From contig NZ_JADEXE010000042.1 of NCBI RefSeq assembly GCF_015207265.1, positions 1 to 32,532 of the forward strand: DNA of 32,532 nt. Reading direction: 5' to 3'. Numbering within the stretch: position 1 is the first letter of the stretch; every line of letters starts with the position of its first letter. The notes beneath the pieces are model-generated. The model did no database searches, was not told the origin of the DNA, and saw only the letters and a list, made by a program, of their open reading frames with translations. Source of the stretch: Nodosilinea sp. LEGE 07298. Its GTDB lineage: Bacteria; Cyanobacteriota; Cyanobacteriia; Phormidesmidales; Phormidesmidaceae. Positions 1-7,983 of the stretch are shown here, piece after piece. The translations under genes and the position numbers were made by a program.

Positions 1-214
1 TGGGCTGAGGGGCCAGGGCGTACTCGTAAACCAGCCCGCCAGCGACGAGGCCTAGCAGAAACAGCCAGCGCCAGGCTTCGTCGCTGGTGAAAGCGATCGC
101 GCCATTGACCATGCCGCTAATGCCAGCGATCCGCCCGTTGAGAGCTAGTAGCAGGGTGGCGCTGAGGCCTATAAGAATGCCGCCAAACAGACCGTAGAGC
201 CATTCCGTGGGCAT
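1..214 (-). CDS. YeeE/YedE family sulfur-transport protein, partial
   Basis: The reading frame opens with ATG at 214 and runs off the window start, giving the first 71 residues. It begins MPTEWLYGLFGGILIGLSAT and continues with a Gly-rich helix, the segment NGRIAGISGMVNG, and a second hydrophobic helix WLFLLGLVAGGLVYEY. This pattern (GG-x-LIG-x(5)-LL-x-NGRIAGISG) is typical of the short YeeE/YedE (DUF395) inner-membrane proteins, which import thiosulfate or related sulfur compounds and usually occur as two adjacent half-size genes. The second half gene would lie left of the window. It is divergent from the pentapeptide gene, with an AT-rich spacer carrying an inverted repeat. Family assignment is fairly sure; substrate is inferred from the family only. 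Confidence 0.75.
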   Translation of the reverse strand, partial: MPTEWLYGLFGGILIGLSATLLLALNGRIAGISGMVNGAIAFTSDEAWRWLFLLGLVAGGLVYEYALAPQP

Positions 215-244
215 AAGGAATCCCAGATTTATTATTTAACGATA

Positions 245-262
245 TGGTAATATATCTTACCA
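245..262. promoter_or_regulatory. Inverted repeat, possible operator of the yeeE-like gene
   Basis: TGGTAA-TATATC-TTACCA is a perfect 6-bp inverted repeat with a 6-bp spacer, lying 31 bases upstream of the ATG at 214. YeeE/YedE genes are often controlled by ArsR-type sulfide/persulfide sensors that bind AT-rich dyads, so an operator role is plausible. No regulator gene is in the window, so this is inference from position and symmetry. Confidence 0.35.
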
Positions 263-350
263 AAGATGTCCCTTTTATGTATCAGAAACCTGGTTTCTCT
301 CCCCGTTAAGCAAATTACTCGGGTCAAATATACCTTTTAATGCCTTTTAG

Positions 351-369
351 AGGAGGTTACGCTTAAATG
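351..369 (+). promoter_or_regulatory. Strong ribosome binding site pointing at an out-of-frame ATG
   Basis: AGGAGG at 351-356 is followed, after 10 bases, by ATG at 367-369. That ATG is not in frame with the pentapeptide protein downstream, which only opens at TTG 398. The frame from 367 reads MKGNRREIYTLEPGQ and then enters low-complexity Arg-rich out-of-frame sequence. Either the TTG is the true start, or a one-base indel between 367 and 410 has displaced the original start. Confidence 0.5.
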
Positions 370-397
370 AAAGGCAACCGACGCGAGATCTACACTC

Positions 398-2557
398 TTG
401 AGCCAGGGCAAGTACCAGGGCAAACGCCTCAGTGCCACGGAAGTCACCCGCCTTTACGCCGCTGGAGAGCGCGACTTTCGCGGTGCCGTGCTGCGCGGCT
501 GCAATTTTAGCGGAGCCGACCTGTCAGGGGCCGACTTTAGCGGGACCGATATTCGCAGTGCTAATTTTGTCAACTCAATTCTACAAGAAACAAAATTCTG
601 CCATGTTCTAGCGGGCCTTCAATACCAATGGCAGATCGCCAATTGGCTCATACTTGCAGGCTTTATGTTTTTTGCTGGTAGTTTACAGGGGTATGGAGGA
701 GGAGTACTAGGCCACTATTTTGTCCTCAGTCAGGATAATCCTCTCTTGTTGTTTGCAACATGTATGGGCTTAGTAGCAGTTGCGGCATCAATTATATTTA
801 TATTGCGTCAAGGATTAACCGTTAGAGCTGTAGCAAGTATTGCTATCGCTATTACTCTTTCTGGCTCAACAACTGCATTAATTTCTTTTCTAAGCGACAC
901 AACTGGAGCCTTTGCCTACGCTGGTGCTATTGCTGCCGCTGGGATCATTAGTGGAGGATGTATAGGCGCTATAGCTCTTCTAGGGCACAATCTTTTCTGC
1001 TACTTAGTTGTTTCTAGCATTGCCTTGATTAGTGCTGTACTATCTAGTCCATTCAACTATATCGGCTATGAAGCAGTCTTTTTTGCAGTTCTCACCTCAA
1101 CAGTAGCTTCTTTGTTCGCATTTCCTATTTATAATTTTGTTTGCAACGAGGATCCAAAATTTATCAATTTTCGTATTATCGGCCTCGCCTTTACAACATT
1201 AGGAGGAACTACTTTTAGTGGTGCAAATCTTACTAACTCTACTTTTGCTTATGCAAGTCTAAAACATACTACTCTTATCAATCCGAGGCAAGGATCTACG
1301 CGTCTAAAACACATTCGCTGGCACCATGCCAAATATTTAGATTTTGTCCGTCTAGGTACTACCCATTTTTGGCAGTATCATCAAAATAATGTCGGCACAA
1401 CAACACTACGCGATCGAAAAGGAAGACAATTACTTATGACTTTAAACGGTGTTGATCAAAACTTTGCTGGCGCAGATTTGAGAGAGGTCAATTTAAACGG
1501 TGCACAACTCCATCGAATCGATTTGAAGGGGGCTAACTTAAGTGGTGCAACATTAGTAGGTGCAGAACTTCAAGGAGCCAACCTCACTGAGGCCAACTGC
1601 GTCGGCACCAACTTCACTGCCGCTCATCTCACAGGAGCTTGCTTGGAAGCCTGGAACATCGACAGTACCACCACTCTCAAAGACATCGACTGCCAGTATG
1701 TCTTTCTGCATAAGCAACCCGACGCGCGGGGCGACCGCGAGCGCCGACCCCACAACCCCGACAAAGACTTTCAGCCTGGCGACTTTGAAAAAATTTTCAA
1801 AGACATGCTCGACACTGTGCAGTTGCTGATTCGCAACGGCATCAACCCCGACTCGTTTAAAGCCACCTTTCAGAGCATGATCGAGGTTCATCCCGACATC
1901 ACCGCAGAATCCATACAAGGCTTTGAGCGCCGGGGCGACGATGTGTTGCTCACCCTTCAAGTGCCCCAAGGCACCAATAAAGCCGACATTGAGCGCACTT
2001 GGGATGAGGTTTACGAAGCCCGCCTCGCTGCCGCTTCTGCCACCGCCCAACTCGAAGCTGAAAAGCGCCGGGGCGACGACCTCAAGGAAGTGTCTCTGGG
2101 CTTCAGCCGATTTTTATCCAGCATTCAAATCAACAATATGAACAACCCCATCAACACTGGCGATCGCAGCTTCTACGCAAGCGGCGACGTCACCCTCACC
2201 GGTAGCACCATTAACCTGGGCGAAATCAGCGGTCAGGTGAGCAACCAAATCAACCAAATCCCTGAACCATCCACTCCCGATCAACCCAACCTGCGCGACA
2301 TTCTCACTCAGCTCCAAACCGCCGCCGAAACCGACAGCGAACTCAGCGACGACGAAAAGGCTGAGGCCCTGCAAGCTGTGGCCCGCATTGCCACCGCCGC
2401 CACCGACCCTGCCCCCAGTGCCAAAACCCAGGGCGTGGTCAAACGCGCCTCCGCCACCCTCAAAGGCATGACCGAAGCCCTCACCGATGCCTCAAAACTG
2501 GCCGACGCCTGCACCAAGCTGTTGCCCCTGGTACTCAGCCTATTTGCTCTGGTCTAG
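398..2557 (+). CDS. Pentapeptide-repeat membrane protein, 719 aa
   Basis: The N-terminus (about residues 15-60) has pentapeptide repeats (RDFRGAVLRGCNFSGADLSG). Residues about 75-245 hold several hydrophobic helices, then a second repeat block follows at about 268-290 and 355-415 (ANLSGATLVGAELQGANL). The C-terminal 280 residues are soluble, with a stretch like EKIFKDMLDTVQLLIRNGIN, a predicted helix rich in Ala/Glu, and a hydrophobic tail LLPLVLSLFALV. Cyanobacteria encode many pentapeptide proteins fused to membrane helices; their function is unknown. The only in-frame start near the family-like N-terminus (YQGKRLSATEV) is TTG 398, whereas the good Shine-Dalgarno and ATG upstream are in another frame, so the start may be damaged. 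The part between about 560 and 1560 is clearly more AT-rich than both ends, suggesting a mosaic gene. Confidence 0.7.
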   Translation: MSQGKYQGKRLSATEVTRLYAAGERDFRGAVLRGCNFSGADLSGADFSGTDIRSANFVNSILQETKFCHVLAGLQYQWQIANWLILAGFMFFAGSLQGYGGGVLGHYFVLSQDNPLLLFATCMGLVAVAASIIFILRQGLTVRAVASIAIAITLSGSTTALISFLSDTTGAFAYAGAIAAAGIISGGCIGAIALLGHNLFCYLVVSSIALISAVLSSPFNYIGYEAVFFAVLTSTVASLFAFPIYNFVCNEDPKFINFRIIGLAFTTLGGTTFSGANLTNSTFAYASLKHTTLINPRQGSTRLKHIRWHHAKYLDFVRLGTTHFWQYHQNNVGTTTLRDRKGRQLLMTLNGVDQNFAGADLREVNLNGAQLHRIDLKGANLSGATLVGAELQGANLTEANCVGTNFTAAHLTGACLEAWNIDSTTTLKDIDCQYVFLHKQPDARGDRERRPHNPDKDFQPGDFEKIFKDMLDTVQLLIRNGINPDSFKATFQSMIEVHPDITAESIQGFERRGDDVLLTLQVPQGTNKADIERTWDEVYEARLAAASATAQLEAEKRRGDDLKEVSLGFSRFLSSIQINNMNNPINTGDRSFYASGDVTLTGSTINLGEISGQVSNQINQIPEPSTPDQPNLRDILTQLQTAAETDSELSDDEKAEALQAVARIATAATDPAPSAKTQGVVKRASATLKGMTEALTDASKLADACTKLLPLVLSLFALV

Positions 2558-2606
2558 AGCAAACTTGGTTTGAAATTGACTGGAACATGAAAAGAGGATT
2601 TTTCTG

Positions 2607-2858
2607 ATGAGCAGTGTGCAAATTGAGGTTCCTGACGAGGTTTTGATTAGCCTGAAGGAAACGCCAGAAACAATTTCACGGGAGCTGTCAATTTTGGCAG
2701 CTGTCAAACTTTTTGAGCTGGGCAAACTTTCCTCAGGGCGGGCTGCCCAGCTGGCCCAGGTCTCGCGGGTTGAATTTCTCAATCTTATTGGGCGCTATCA
2801 GGTATCGCCATTTACTCTTTCGCCAGAAGAGTTAGCGCAAGACGTATCCAATGCCTGA
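2607..2858 (+). CDS. UPF0175 family antitoxin-like protein
   Basis: An 83-residue protein with the UPF0175 pattern: a short N-terminal strand (VQIEVPDEVL), a helix in which a bundle of hydrophobics precedes LAAVKLFELGKLSSGRAAQLAQVSRVEFLNLIGRY, and a short acidic tail. The segment from GKLSSGRAAQLA to FLNLIGRY resembles a helix-turn-helix and is the family hallmark. UPF0175 genes are usually the upstream partner of a DUF3368 PIN-like protein, and exactly that gene follows, overlapping by 8 bases (2851-2858), so the two are translationally coupled. The likely role is DNA-binding antitoxin and autoregulator of the pair; this is inferred from family and context. Confidence 0.85.
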   Translation: MSSVQIEVPDEVLISLKETPETISRELSILAAVKLFELGKLSSGRAAQLAQVSRVEFLNLIGRYQVSPFTLSPEELAQDVSNA

Positions 2859-3348
2859 GAGCCTGACTTTTATCAATACATCTCCTCTGCTCTATCTGCA
2901 TCAGGTAGAGCAACTGCCAATCTTGCCCAAGCTCTATGGCACGGTTATTGCCCCTGCCGCTGTAGCGCAAGAGTTATCAGTCGGTCGAGAGCGAGGTATT
3001 GATGTTCCTGAATTGAACGGTTTGCATTGGCTACAGATTCGGGCTATTGAGTCGGCCTTGGCAGTTCCCAACGTTGTTGATCTTGGCCGTGGTGAGGCTG
3101 AGGTCATTGCTTTAGGCTTGCAAAATCCCAGTGGATTGCTGATCCTTGACGACCAATTGGGCCGACGTATCGCAGCTTTATCTAAACTTCGTTATACAGG
3201 GACTTTAGGCGTTTTAGTCAAGGCCAAACAAGCTGGATACCTATCTTCCATAAATTCAATTATTGCGAAACTGCAAACAAAAGGAATGTGGCTAACTCCA
3301 GCAATTATTCAAACTACGTTGGAACTCGCAGGGGAAGCTGAAAAATAG
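2851..3348 (+). CDS. DUF3368 PIN-like toxin
   Basis: A 165-residue PIN-fold protein of the DUF3368 type. Recognisable elements are the N-terminal strand TFINTSPLLYLHQV, the segment LYGTVIAPAAVAQELSVG, the acidic helix GRGEAEVIALGL, and LLILDDQLGRRIA with a double Asp. PIN proteins are metal-dependent ribonucleases using a cluster of acidic residues; here the first acidic position is Asn (FINTSP instead of the common DTSP), while the later Glu, Glu and Asp-Asp positions are present. It is the probable toxin partner of the overlapping UPF0175 gene. Whether it cleaves RNA with Asn in the first position cannot be told from sequence. The spacer to prfC (249 bases) shows no other gene. Confidence 0.85.
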   Translation: MPESLTFINTSPLLYLHQVEQLPILPKLYGTVIAPAAVAQELSVGRERGIDVPELNGLHWLQIRAIESALAVPNVVDLGRGEAEVIALGLQNPSGLLILDDQLGRRIAALSKLRYTGTLGVLVKAKQAGYLSSINSIIAKLQTKGMWLTPAIIQTTLELAGEAEK

Positions 3349-3554
3349 TGATTTTGTCAAGCCATTATGGCTACCCCAAAAGCTATTTAACTTAAACCTT
3401 CTTGGGAAAAATCACTTGACCTTTCCTTGTCAGACGAGCGACTTTCATAAGTTACTTGACCATTGCAGGTAATACGTTGGTAAAGTTTCAGTACGCCACT
3501 CCTCCCTCGGCGGAGTTCCCGGTAGGTTGGTGTCGCTTCATTAGAGCTACCCTC

Positions 3555-3560
3555 TACAAT
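3555..3560 (+). promoter_or_regulatory. Possible -10 element upstream of prfC
   Basis: TACAAT lies 37 bases before the prfC ATG and is close to the TATAAT consensus. No convincing -35 is found at the right spacing, and no Shine-Dalgarno precedes the ATG at 3598. The upstream spacer also contains two copies of ACTTGACC (3414-3421 and 3454-3461), either of which could contain a -35-like TTGACC. Confidence 0.3.
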
Positions 3561-3597
3561 AGAAAAGAATTGCCAATTTTACGAACATCCCTAAGTC

Positions 3598-5244
3598 ATG
3601 ACTGACGCCGCCGTAACCGCCGCCGAGATATCCGCCGACATCGCCGATGCGGTCGAGCAGCGGCGCAATTTTGCCATCATTTCTCACCCCGACGCCGGTA
3701 AAACGACCCTGACCGAAAAGCTGCTGCTCTACGGGGGTGCCATTCAGGAGGCGGGCGCGGTAAAGGCCAAGCGGGCGCAGCGCAGCGCCACCTCCGACTG
3801 GATGGAGCTAGAGCAGCAGCGGGGAATTTCTATTACCTCGACGGTGCTACAGTTTGCCTACGGCGGCTACACCATCAACTTGCTCGATACGCCCGGGCAC
3901 CAAGACTTTAGCGAAGACACCTATCGCACTCTGGCCGCCGCCGACAACGCAGTCATGCTCGAAGACGCGGCCAAGGGTCTGGAGCCTCAAACCCTGAAGC
4001 TGTTTGAAGTATGCAGAATGCGCGGCCTGCCCATCTTTACCTTCTTCAACAAGATGGATCGCCCGGCCCGCGAACCGCTAGATCTGCTAGATGAAATTGA
4101 GCAGCGCTTGGGTCTGCAAACCTACGCCGTCAACTGGCCGATTGGCATGGGCGATCGCTTCAAAGGCGTATTCGACCGCCGCCACCGCCAGATTCACCTG
4201 TTTGAGCGCAGTACCCACGGCAAGCGCGCCGCCAAAGATACCGTGCTCGACCTGGGCGATCCTCGCATTGAAGATTTGCTCGACCAAGACCTCTACTACC
4301 AGTTCAAAGAAGAGCTAGAGGTGATCGAGGAATTGGGGCCAGCGCTCGATCTAGAGGCCGTCCACGCCGGGCAGCAAACCCCGGTGTTTTTCGGCAGCGC
4401 CATGACCAATTTCGGCGTGCAGTTGTTTTTAGATGCCTTCCTCGACTACGCCCTCAAGCCCTCGGCCCGCAGCAGCACCCTGGGCGAGATTCCGCCCACG
4501 AACGAAGATTTTTCGGGGTTTGTGTTCAAGCTCCAGGCAAATATGGACCCCAAGCATAGGGACCGCATTGCCTTTGTGCGGGTGTGCTCGGGCAAGTTTG
4601 AGAAAGATATGGTGGTCAGCCATGCGCGATCGGGTAAGTCCGTTCGCCTGTCGCACCCGCAAAAGCTGTTTGGACAGGGTCGCGAATCGTTGGAAGAAGC
4701 CTACCCTGGCGACGTGATTGGCCTAAATAACCCGGGCGTGTTTGCGATCGGCGACACGATCTACCAGGGCAAGCGGCTGGAGTACGAAGGCATTCCCTGC
4801 TTTTCGCCCGAGATCTTTGCCTATCTCAAGAACCCCAACCCCTCGAAGTACAAGCAGTTTCAAAAGGGCGTGTCTGAACTGCGCGAGGAAGGCGCGGTGC
4901 AGATCATGTTCTCTGCCGATGAGTCAAAGCGTGACCCGATTCTCGCCGCCGTGGGTCAGCTCCAGCTAGAGGTGGTGCAGTACCGGATGCAGAACGAATA
5001 CAACGTCGACACCCGTATCGAGCACTTGCCCTACACCGTGGCCCGCTGGGTCGAGGGTGGCTGGGAAGCCCTGGAGCAGGCCGGGCGGCTGTTCAATACC
5101 GCTACCGTAAAAGACAGCTGGGATCGCCCGGTGCTGCTGTTCAAGAATGAGTGGAACTGCCAGCAGGTGATGGCCGACCACCCAAAGCTGAAGCTGAATG
5201 CGATCGCCCCCGTGGTCTCGGGCAAAGAACCTGAAGGGCTGTAG
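3598..5244 (+). CDS. prfC: Peptide chain release factor 3 (RF3)
   Basis: A 548-residue translational GTPase. All GTP-binding motifs are visible: G1 HPDAGKTT (30-37), G2 RGISIT (75-80), G3 DTPGHQDF (97-104), G4 NKMD (151-154), and a G5-like GSAM at about 266-269. The RF3 signatures [18 protein letters not shown] and [12 protein letters not shown] are intact, and the C-terminal domain contains the RF3 stretch [22 protein letters not shown]3 uses GTP to recycle RF1 and RF2 from the ribosome after peptide release. Length and motifs match the family (about 530-550 residues), so the gene looks functional. It stands alone and converges on the TerB-like gene, with a 92-base gap in which I see no clear terminator. 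Confidence 0.98.
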   Translation: MTDAAVTAAEISADIADAVEQRRNFAIISHPDAGKTTLTEKLLLYGGAIQEAGAVKAKRAQRSATSDWMELEQQRGISITSTVLQFAYGGYTINLLDTPGHQDFSEDTYRTLAAADNAVMLEDAAKGLEPQTLKLFEVCRMRGLPIFTFFNKMDRPAREPLDLLDEIEQRLGLQTYAVNWPIGMGDRFKGVFDRRHRQIHLFERSTHGKRAAKDTVLDLGDPRIEDLLDQDLYYQFKEELEVIEELGPALDLEAVHAGQQTPVFFGSAMTNFGVQLFLDAFLDYALKPSARSSTLGEIPPTNEDFSGFVFKLQANMDPKHRDRIAFVRVCSGKFEKDMVVSHARSGKSVRLSHPQKLFGQGRESLEEAYPGDVIGLNNPGVFAIGDTIYQGKRLEYEGIPCFSPEIFAYLKNPNPSKYKQFQKGVSELREEGAVQIMFSADESKRDPILAAVGQLQLEVVQYRMQNEYNVDTRIEHLPYTVARWVEGGWEALEQAGRLFNTATVKDSWDRPVLLFKNEWNCQQVMADHPKLKLNAIAPVVSGKEPEGL

Positions 5245-5336
5245 ATTTCAAGGGTTCAGTAATCGGGTTTTGGATTGCCACTTGCGGAGCCTGTGATCGC
5301 TTAACTCCTACAGCAACCAGATTTTCCTAAGTCTCT

Positions 5337-6026
5337 CTACAGCAGCGGCGTCACATCTTCGCCGCAGTCGTCGGCTAGGTACGACAGGGCGCGAAACCTC
5401 AAACCCACCAGTTGCTCATACAGCGGGTTGATTTTGCACATAGGTGGAATGTGCATCAGCTTCTTTTTGAACAGCACCACGTCGCGCTCAAAGGGGCACT
5501 GCGACGGAATCAGCTTGCACACAAACCGGGCTAAACGAGGGTCGTGTACCTCAAGCTGGTCAAGCCATTCGCGGGCCGGCTTAAGGGGGTCGAGCTTGCT
5601 GCTGTGATCGGTTGGGGGGCGTAACCCGGTGGCGATCGCAGCATTCTCGGGCTTGAGGCTATATATAGTCGATCGCACCGAGGCGAGACAGGTGTCTTGC
5701 AGGTTTAAGGCCTCGCACAGCGCCTGAAGTTGAGCGTCTTCTTCCACCGAGTAGACGCCGTCAGCCAGGGCCACCATTACCGCCATCCTTAAAAAGTTCT
5801 CGGCCATAGCCGGGTCGGGGCCGAGCACCTGGGCTACTTCGGCGGGGGTAACAGGTTCAAAATGCTCAAAATCTAGCTCTGGAGCCAGTTCTTCGTCGGT
5901 AATGGCGGCAATCAACGCTTTTTCGTCTTCATCAAACTTGCCGTCTGCCCAGGCCAGGGTGAGCAGCCCCCGGAGCCAGACCTTAATCTGCTCCTGGGTG
6001 TAGGGAGACTGGGTGACTACGGGCAT
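5337..6026 (-). CDS. TerB-like / Mo-dependent nitrogenase C-terminus domain protein
   Basis: A 229-residue soluble protein of two parts. Residues about 10-115 are all-helical and TerB-like, with the paired signatures LLTLAWADGKFDEDEKALI and AVMVALADGVYSVEEDAQL, in which acidic residues follow an ADG turn. The C-terminal 80 residues (WLDQLEVHDPRLARFVCKLIPSQCPFERDV to LRFRALSYLADDCGED) match the cyanobacterial Mo-nitro_C domain, named after nitrogenase-associated genes but found widely in cyanobacteria that do not fix nitrogen. No nif gene is in the window, so a nitrogenase role should not be assumed. The start is secure: GAGGAGG lies a few bases before the ATG at 6026. The two Cys (CKL, CPF) and a third in MCKINP could bind metal; that is inference. 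Confidence 0.75.
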   Translation of the reverse strand: MPVVTQSPYTQEQIKVWLRGLLTLAWADGKFDEDEKALIAAITDEELAPELDFEHFEPVTPAEVAQVLGPDPAMAENFLRMAVMVALADGVYSVEEDAQLQALCEALNLQDTCLASVRSTIYSLKPENAAIATGLRPPTDHSSKLDPLKPAREWLDQLEVHDPRLARFVCKLIPSQCPFERDVVLFKKKLMHIPPMCKINPLYEQLVGLRFRALSYLADDCGEDVTPLL

Positions 6027-6195
6027 AGATCCTCCTCAGCGAATATCACGGTACAGGCATCACAGGTTGGGGGAGTGGACAAAGCAATGCCTGGAACAAC
6101 AGGCTGTAACGCTTTAATCTTAACGTTGTCCCTCAGAGACTGCCTTGGCCAGAGTAAATTTCTCACCCTTTGTTCGCTAAGGGCGGCAGCGCCAT

Positions 6196-6363
6196 ATGAG
6201 ACCTAAGCCGCTAGCAGCATTAATCAAATCCATAGACAAAAAGATATGCAATAAGCTGAACTTATTATTTGGATTGGAAATTGCAGCCCGATTTTGCGCT
6301 TCAACAGGTTCAATTTCCGCTCAAAATGCCATAGACTTAATCGCATGGCAAAAGAGGAATTGA
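6196..6363 (+). CDS. Possible small protein, 55 aa
   Basis: ATG at 6196 opens a frame of 55 codons ending at TGA 6361-6363. The product starts MRPKPLAALIKSIDKKI and continues with an amphipathic helix-like region ending in AIDLIAWQKRN. The composition is protein-like (balanced hydrophobic and charged residues, few rare codons), but the Shine-Dalgarno is weak (AAGGGCGG about 10 bases upstream) and I recognise no family. It may be a remnant of an older gene. Included because nothing else explains this part of the gap. Confidence 0.25.
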   Translation: MRPKPLAALIKSIDKKICNKLNLLFGLEIAARFCASTGSISAQNAIDLIAWQKRN

Positions 6364-6438
6364 TTGATTTAAGTCAATGGAATTCCTTGTCATATTTGGC
6401 TTGTAGCCATAGTCACGTTGGTTAGGACATCCAGAAAC

Positions 6439-6464
6439 CCTATGAACGTTCAAACGCTCATAGG
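6439..6464. repeat. Hairpin related to the palindrome upstream of nadB
   Basis: CCTATGA (6439-6445) pairs with TCATAGG (6458-6464) around a 12-base loop. The core GAACGTTCAAACG (6444-6456) is identical to bases inside the 34-bp palindrome at 30644-30677, and both elements begin CCT and end AGG. This suggests two members of one dispersed palindromic family. Confidence 0.5.
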
Positions 6465-6652
6465 AGACCTGTCTTAACCAGACTGGCCACAGCTATAGCT
6501 TCCACCTTGTTCCCAGGGCTAGACTCCCTAGCCAATTAAGTGGCCTATAGCTTTTCAAGCTGCTCATCCATCGCTACCAGCACTAACCCCAGAAAATACT
6601 GAAATGAGAGCCTATGTCTAACTTTTGAAGATTTTTAGAAAGAAGGTGCCCG

Positions 6653-6681
6653 CTTTAGTCCAGCGACTGTAGCTGCTAAAG
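6653..6681. repeat. Bulged hairpin in the spacer
   Basis: CTTTAG at 6653-6658 pairs with CTAAAG at 6676-6681, and inside it CAGC (6661-6664) pairs with GCTG (6672-6675) around a 7-base loop, with a two-base bulge on the left arm. There is no T tract on either side, so a Rho-independent terminator is unlikely. Function unknown. Confidence 0.35.
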
Positions 6682-6822
6682 GGTAGGCATTGCCCACCAT
6701 TTGAGAAGCTATTTTGTAGAGACCTGCTTTGACAGCGTTAAGTTTGCCCCCGCCAACCATGAGGCAACCTCAGCAGCCTTCAGCTTGAGCGGGTCTAGAA
6801 GGAGAAAAGTAGATGAGTAGAG

Positions 6823-6883
6823 GGGTGGATGCATAAGAGGGTAGAGCAAGCATCAAACCGTTTACCCGTCCACCCATCCACCC
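6823..6883. repeat. CATCCACC octamer cluster with inverted copy
   Basis: GGGTGGATG (6823-6831) is the inverse of CATCCACCC at 6875-6883, which is preceded by a variant copy CGTCCACC (6867-6874). Between them GGGTA (6838-6842) and TACCC (6863-6867) form a nested inverted pair, so the whole block can fold on itself. The same octamer occurs three times in tandem at the very end of the window (32508-32532). Confidence 0.6.
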
Positions 6884-7065
6884 TTTTCTTCCCCAGTTCT
6901 GGTTCGGAGAGAGATAACCAGCGTTGGGAGAATGTGGCCTCCATCGCCAACAGCAGCCACATTTTCCTGCGCTGGTTTCTGAACCAGCCTACCTCGGCCA
7001 GTCTCCCCAAAAGAAAGGCCGGGGTGGGTTTCCTCTTCAACAGGTCCATGATAATGGAGTCCAGG

Positions 7066-7923
7066 ATGGCTCAACGGCTAGACTTTTTTGCGGGTCGAGT
7101 CGCAATGCTGGCGACCATGCATCGCAAAGAGCAGGCGATCGCCCCCCTGCTAAACTCTCACCTGGGGGTCAACGTGGCGGTGCCTGCTGCCTTTGATACC
7201 GATACCTTTGGTACGTTTACGGGCGACGTTAAACGCCCGTCCGATCAGCTCACTACGGCTCGGCTCAAGGCGGCGGCGGTGCTTCGGCAAACGGGAGAAA
7301 GCCTGGCGGTCGCCAGCGAGGGCAGCTTTGGGCCACACCCGCAGATTCCGTTTGTGGCCTGCGATCGCGAGCTAGTCCTACTGATCGATCGCACCCATCA
7401 GCTCGAAATCGTCGGCGAATGCCTCTCCACCGACACCAACTACCGCAGTCAGGTCATCCACAGCTCAGCCGATGCCCTGGCCTTTGCCGAATCGGTAGGC
7501 TTTCCCCGGCACGGGCTGGTGGTCAAGGGCGGCGAGGCCGAGCAAATCTTGGAAAAAGGCATTACCGATGCAGACCAGCTTTTGGCCCTAGTGGAGCAGG
7601 CCCTGAGCCAATCGCCCCACCGCGCCGTCCGGCTTGAAACCGATATGCGAGCGCTCTACAATCCCACCCGCATGACTGTCATTGCCCAGGCCACCGAGGA
7701 CTTGGTGCGAGCGATCGCGGTGTCTTGTCCGAGTTGCAGGTGTCCTGGCTTTAGCTCAATCAAGCAGTTTCCAGGGCTACCCTGTAGCCTCTGTGGTACC
7801 CCGACCCTCCTGACGCTTTCGCGGCTCTACCGTTGCCAGCGCTGCCAGTTTGAGCAGCGCCTCCCCGGCGACCACGGGTTTTCGGCCGCAGACCCCAGCT
7901 ATTGCCCCTACTGCAATCCTTAA
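7066..7923 (+). CDS. DUF6671-like protein with C-terminal zinc ribbons
   Basis: A 285-residue soluble protein. The N-terminal two thirds carry conserved blocks: FFAGRVAMLATMHRKEQAI, VAVPAAFDTDTFGTFTGDVK, ASEGSFGPHPQIPFVACDRE, EIVGECLSTDTNY, and FPRHGLVVKGG. I recognise these as a cyanobacterial and proteobacterial family of unknown function (DUF6671). The last 70 residues contain four CxxC-type knuckles (CPSCRC, CSLC, CQRC, CPYC), predicting two zinc ribbons. I chose ATG 7066 because GGAG at 7056-7059 is well placed and the family begins just before the FAGR block; ATGs at 7048 and 7054 are alternatives. The abundant invariant His, Asp and Glu residues suggest an enzyme, but no reaction is known to me. 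Confidence 0.7.
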   Translation: MAQRLDFFAGRVAMLATMHRKEQAIAPLLNSHLGVNVAVPAAFDTDTFGTFTGDVKRPSDQLTTARLKAAAVLRQTGESLAVASEGSFGPHPQIPFVACDRELVLLIDRTHQLEIVGECLSTDTNYRSQVIHSSADALAFAESVGFPRHGLVVKGGEAEQILEKGITDADQLLALVEQALSQSPHRAVRLETDMRALYNPTRMTVIAQATEDLVRAIAVSCPSCRCPGFSSIKQFPGLPCSLCGTPTLLTLSRLYRCQRCQFEQRLPGDHGFSAADPSYCPYCNP

Positions 7924-7983
7924 GATGCCTCCCCGCCCCCGGTTCCTGTGCATAGCCCTGGTGTGCTAGCCGACAGAACCGAT

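Larger units (their letters stand above)
6027..7065. other. Long spacer with repeats and hairpins, no firm gene
   Basis: This gap of about 1 kb holds one possible 55-residue reading frame (6196-6363), an imperfect inverted repeat at 6356-6386 (GGAATTGATTGA against TCAATGGAATTCC), a hairpin at 6439-6464, a bulged hairpin at 6653-6681, and an octamer repeat cluster at 6823-6883. A longer open frame from 6829 into the next gene exists, but its first 79 codons cover the octamer repeats and look non-coding. I see no tRNA or riboswitch. Confidence 0.6.

Noticed and set aside
6342-6420. Frame starting MAKEELIDL resembling the start of translation factor IF-1
   Set aside because: Only the first residues are alike; it ends after 26 codons with no IF-1 core.
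6829-7065. Longer open frame adding 79 residues to the DUF6671-like protein
   Set aside because: It covers octamer repeats and a hairpin, has no ribosome binding site, and the protein family begins at the FAGR block close to ATG 7066.
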